This document shows positions 61,502 to 64,000 of a stretch of DNA of 64,000 nucleotides, one piece after another. The position numbers and the translations under genes were made by a program. This DNA is from Osmia lignaria lignaria (lineage: Eukaryota; Arthropoda; Insecta; Hymenoptera; Megachilidae): the NCBI RefSeq assembly GCF_051020975.1, contig NW_027478158.1, positions 30,186,001 through 30,250,000 of the forward strand, read 5' to 3'. The stretch's first letter is position 1. Each line of letters starts with the position of its first letter. Under the pieces are notes generated by a model. The model was not told the DNA's origin and ran no database searches. It was given only the letters and a program-made list of their open reading frames with translations.

Positions 61502-62789
61502 GTAGGAAACTTCATTCTCTACAAAAAAGGTCTTCTAACATTTTGCCATAGCTCGCATCGTTTCCGAGATATTTGCAGATTTACCTCAAGGGAAGGGGCC
61601 TGACGGACATATTTCGAGATATTTCTGCTTCTTGTTGTTCTTCTTCAGCACAGCAAAGCTGGAAGTGGCATTTGCAGCTCGCAATAGTGCAGAGTTATCG
61701 CAAAGAAAGGGACCACGGTGTTTCTGTATCTTTATTATGTTGGTGCGGCTTCGGAACTTTTAAATATGTCGATATATCTCGAAAACTACGCATCTGATCA
61801 AAAAATGTCATAGAACATAAATAGTAGGAAACTTAATTTCCTACAAAAAGGATGTCTTAATATTTTGCCATAGCTCGCATCGTTTCCGAGATATTTCCAG
61901 ATTTAACTCAAGGGAAAGGGACTGACGGACATATTTCGAGATATTTCTTGTTCTTGTTGTGCTTCTTCTGCACAGCTAAGCTGAAACTGGCACTTCCAGC
62001 TCGCAATAGTGCAGAGTTATCTCACAGAAAGGGGCCACGGTGTTTCTGTATCTCTACTATGTTGGTGCGGCTTCGGAACTTTTAAATATCTTGATATATC
62101 TCGAAAACTACGCATCTGATCAAAAAATATCATAGAAAAAAGAAAGTAGGAAACGTCATTCTCTACAAAAAAGGTCTCCTAACATTTTGCCATAGCTCGC
62201 ATCGTTTCCGAGATATTTGCAGATTTACCTCAAGGGAAGGGGCCTGACGGACATATTACGAGATATTTCTGCTTCTTGTTGTTCTTCTTCAGCACAGCAA
62301 AGCTGGAAGTGGCATTTGCAGCTCGCAATAGTGCAGAGTTATCGCAAAGAAAGGGACCACGGTGTTTCTGTATCTTTATTATGTTGGTGCGGCTTCGGAA
62401 CTTTTAAATATGTCGATATATCTCGAAAACTACGCATCTGATCAAAAAATGTCATAGAACATAAATAGTAGGAAACTTAATTTCCTACAAAAAAGATGTC
62501 TTAATATTTTGCCATAGCTCGCATCGTTTCCGAGATATTTCCAGATTTAGCTCAAGGGAAAGGGACTGACGGACATATTTCGAGATATTTCTTGTTCTTG
62601 TTGTGCTTCTTCTGCACAGCTAAGCTGGAACTGGCACTTGCAGCTCGCAATAGTGCAGAGCTATCTCACAGAAAGGGGCCACGGTGTTTCTGTATCTCTA
62701 TTATGTTGGTGCGGCTTCGGAACTTTTTAATATCTTGATATATCTCGAAAACCACGCATCTGATCCAAAAATATCATAGAACATAAAAA
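61502..62789. repeat. 644-bp dimer repeated twice (M192-M193 and M194-M195)
   Basis: M192 and M194 share GATTTACCTC, TTTCTGCTTC, TCAGCACAGC and AATATGTCGAT. M193 and M195 share TTTCCAGATTTA, AAAGGGACTGACGG, TTGTGCTTC and CTGGCACTT. The two dimers differ at several sites (for example ATATTTCG/ATATTACG, GATTTAACTC/GATTTAGCTC and CTGAAACTGG/CTGGAACTGG), so the duplication is not the youngest in the window. Confidence 0.8.
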
Positions 62790-63111
62790 GTAGGAAACTT
62801 AATTCTCAACAAAAAAGGTCTCTTAACATTTTGCCAAAGCTCGCATCGTTTCCGAGATATTTACAGATTTACATGAAGGGAAGGGGCCTGACGGACATAT
62901 TGCGAGATATTTCTTGTTATTGTTGTGCTTCTTCTGCACAGCTAAGCTGGAAGTGGCATTTGCAGCTCGCTATAGTGCAGAGTTATCTCACAGAAAGGGG
63001 CCACGGTGTTTCCGTATCTCTATTATGTTGGAGCGGCTTCGGAACTTTTAAATATCTTGATATATCTCGAGAACTACGCATCTGATCAAAAAATATCATA
63101 CAAGATAAAAA

Positions 63112-63755
63112 GTAGGAAACTTAATTCTCCACAAAAAAGGTCTCTTAACATTTTGCCATAGCTCGCTTCGTTTCCGAGATATTTGCAGATTCATCTCTAG
63201 GGAAGGGGCCTGACGGACATATTTCGAGATATTTCTTCTTCTTGTTGTTCTTCTTCTGCACAGCTAAGCTGGAAGTGGCATTTGCAGCTCGCAATAGTGC
63301 AGAGTTATCTCAAAGAAAGGGGCCACGGTGTTTCTGTATCTCTATTATGTTGGTGAGGCTTCGGAACTTTTAAATATCTCGATATATCTCGAAAACTACG
63401 CTTCTGATCAAAAAATATCATAGAACATAACTTGTAGGAAACATAATTCTCTACAAAAAAGGTCTCTTAACATTTTGCCATAGCTCGCTTCGTTTCCGAG
63501 ATATTTGCAGATTTATCTCAAGGGAAGGGGCCTGACGGACATATTTCGAGATATTTCTTCTTCTTGTTGTTCTTCTTCTGCACAGCTAAACTGGAAGTGG
63601 CATTTCCAGCTCGCAATACTGCAGAGTTATCTCAAAGAAAGGGGCCACGGTGTTTCTGTATCTCTATTATGTTGGTGCGGCTTCGGAACTTTTAAATATC
63701 TCGATATATCTCGAAAACTACGCTTCTGATCAAAAAATATCATAGAACATAAATT
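63112..63755. repeat. M197-M198, return to ordinary monomer types
   Basis: After the diverged block these two copies are close to the Region I consensus. M197 has CATCTCTAGGG, which puts a TAG in the monomer open frame, and GGTGAGGCTTCGG. M198 has CTAAACTGG, TTTCCAGC and the private CAATACTGCAG. Confidence 0.8.
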
Positions 63756-64000
63756 GTAGGAAACATAATTCTCTACAAAAAAGGTCTCTTAACATTTTGC
63801 CATAGCTCGCTTCGTTTCCGAGATATTTGCAGATTTATCTCAAGGGAAGGGGCCTGACGGACATATTTCGAGATATTTCTTCTTCTTGTTGTTCTTCTTC
63901 TGCACAGCTAAACTGGAAGTGGCATTTCCAGCTCGCAATAGTGCAGAGTCATCTCAAAGAAAGGGGCCACGGTGTTTCTGTATCTCTATTATGTTGGTGC
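63756..64000. repeat. M199, partial monomer cut by the window end
   Basis: The first 245 bp of a monomer are present. The array clearly continues beyond the window. CTAAACTGG, TTTCCAGC and GAGTCATCTC match the M13/M16 type found at 3.9-5.2 kb, so a Region I-like series may be starting again here. Confidence 0.9.

Larger units (their letters stand above)
59248..63111. repeat. Region VI: diverged monomers M185-M196
   Basis: This stretch has the most private substitutions in the window. Examples are GCTCTGCTGG in M185, ATTTGCGGATATAGC in M186, TTGTTGTTGTTC in M191, AGCACAGCAAAGC in M192 and M194, TTTCCAGATTTA in M193 and M195, and TTACATGAAGG in M196. Five of the nine perfect hairpins are here. 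M186-M187 recall the M113-M114 pair, and M188-M189 are ordinary. The mixture suggests older array material with younger insertions of the common types. Confidence 0.7.
1..64000. repeat. 322-bp satellite DNA tandem array (198 full copies plus one partial)
   Basis: The same 322-bp sequence repeats head to tail from the first to the last base. The landmark GTAGGAAA (or a near variant) recurs at 1, 323, 645 and so on to 25,761 and 26,083, then at 26,404, 26,726 and on to 63,756. That makes 198 complete monomers and 245 bp of a 199th. Copies differ by substitutions only, apart from one 1-bp deletion in M82. A representative monomer is about 39% GC by hand count. No unique spacer, gene or transposon interrupts the array. 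Satellites of this size and homogeneity are typical of eukaryotic heterochromatin. The orientation shown is arbitrary. The organism is not identifiable; arthropod is a weak impression only. Confidence 0.99.

Noticed and set aside
72..63729. Repeated 74- to 84-codon open frames on the plus strand as genes for small cysteine- and serine-rich proteins
   Set aside because: They start only at TTG, shift frame from monomer to monomer, and are broken by stops in more than 20 copies. They are a by-product of satellite homogeneity.
1..64000. CRISPR array
   Set aside because: The repeats are regular, but the whole period is repeated and there are no unique spacers. The 322-bp unit is far too long, and no cas genes are present.
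1..64000. Ribosomal, 5S or histone gene cluster, or telomeric repeat
   Set aside because: The monomer has no similarity I recognise to rRNA or histone genes. No runs of TTAGG or TTAGGG are present.
1..64000. Array of transposon copies or LTRs
   Set aside because: There are no target-site duplications, no transposase or reverse-transcriptase remnants, and no unique DNA between units. A remote transposon origin of the monomer cannot be judged here.
1..64000. Naming the species or a published satellite family
   Set aside because: I have a weak impression of arthropod repeats but no firm match. A database search with one monomer would settle it.

Overview
The whole 64-kb window is a single, uninterrupted tandem array of a 322-bp satellite DNA monomer: 198 complete copies and one partial copy (245 bp) cut by the window end. 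There is no unique sequence, no convincing gene, no RNA gene, no CRISPR array and no transposon insertion. Monomers are numbered M1-M199. M1 starts at base 1, M1-M82 start at 1+322(i-1), and M83-M199 start at 322(i-1). The numbering shifts by one because M82 carries the only length change seen, a 1-bp deletion. All other copies differ only by substitutions.

Organism: a megabase-style satellite with higher-order repeats (HORs) indicates a nuclear eukaryotic genome, probably pericentromeric, centromeric or other heterochromatin. One monomer counted by hand is about 39% GC and keeps about 11 CpG, near expectation. Together with the general look of the monomer this gives a weak impression of an arthropod, possibly an insect. 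The species cannot be named from the sequence.

Layout. Region I (1-16,422; M1-M51) is an irregular alternation of two haplotype classes. It contains a 966-bp trimer repeat and offset multi-monomer duplications. Region II (about 16,423-28,466; M52 to early M89) has new subtypes and 4- to 7-monomer blocks reused at several places. Region III is a 9,660-bp (30-monomer) tandem duplication, copy 1 at about 28,467-38,126 and copy 2 at about 38,127-47,786, with only four mismatches found by eye. Inside and after it lies a 14-monomer HOR unit that recurs in progressively shorter versions (14, 14, 13, 10, 7 monomers) up to 56,027. Each shortening maps to a mosaic monomer. Region V (56,028-59,247) holds short-range duplications. 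Region VI (59,248-63,111) contains the most diverged monomers and a 644-bp dimer repeat. The last three monomers (63,112-64,000) return to a Region I-like type.

Inside the monomer: an internal 26-bp duplication (23/26 identical) 114 bp apart; a 16-bp inverted repeat with one mismatch about 150 bp apart; a hairpin at the monomer start that is a perfect 8-bp stem in nine copies; a pyrimidine tract ending like a splice acceptor; and six to seven TATCTC/GAGATA hexamers. Nearly every monomer has a 74-codon open frame that can begin only at TTG. It is broken by stops in more than 20 copies and is not treated as a gene. The biology on show is concerted evolution by in-register unequal crossover or amplification, not a gene-encoded system.
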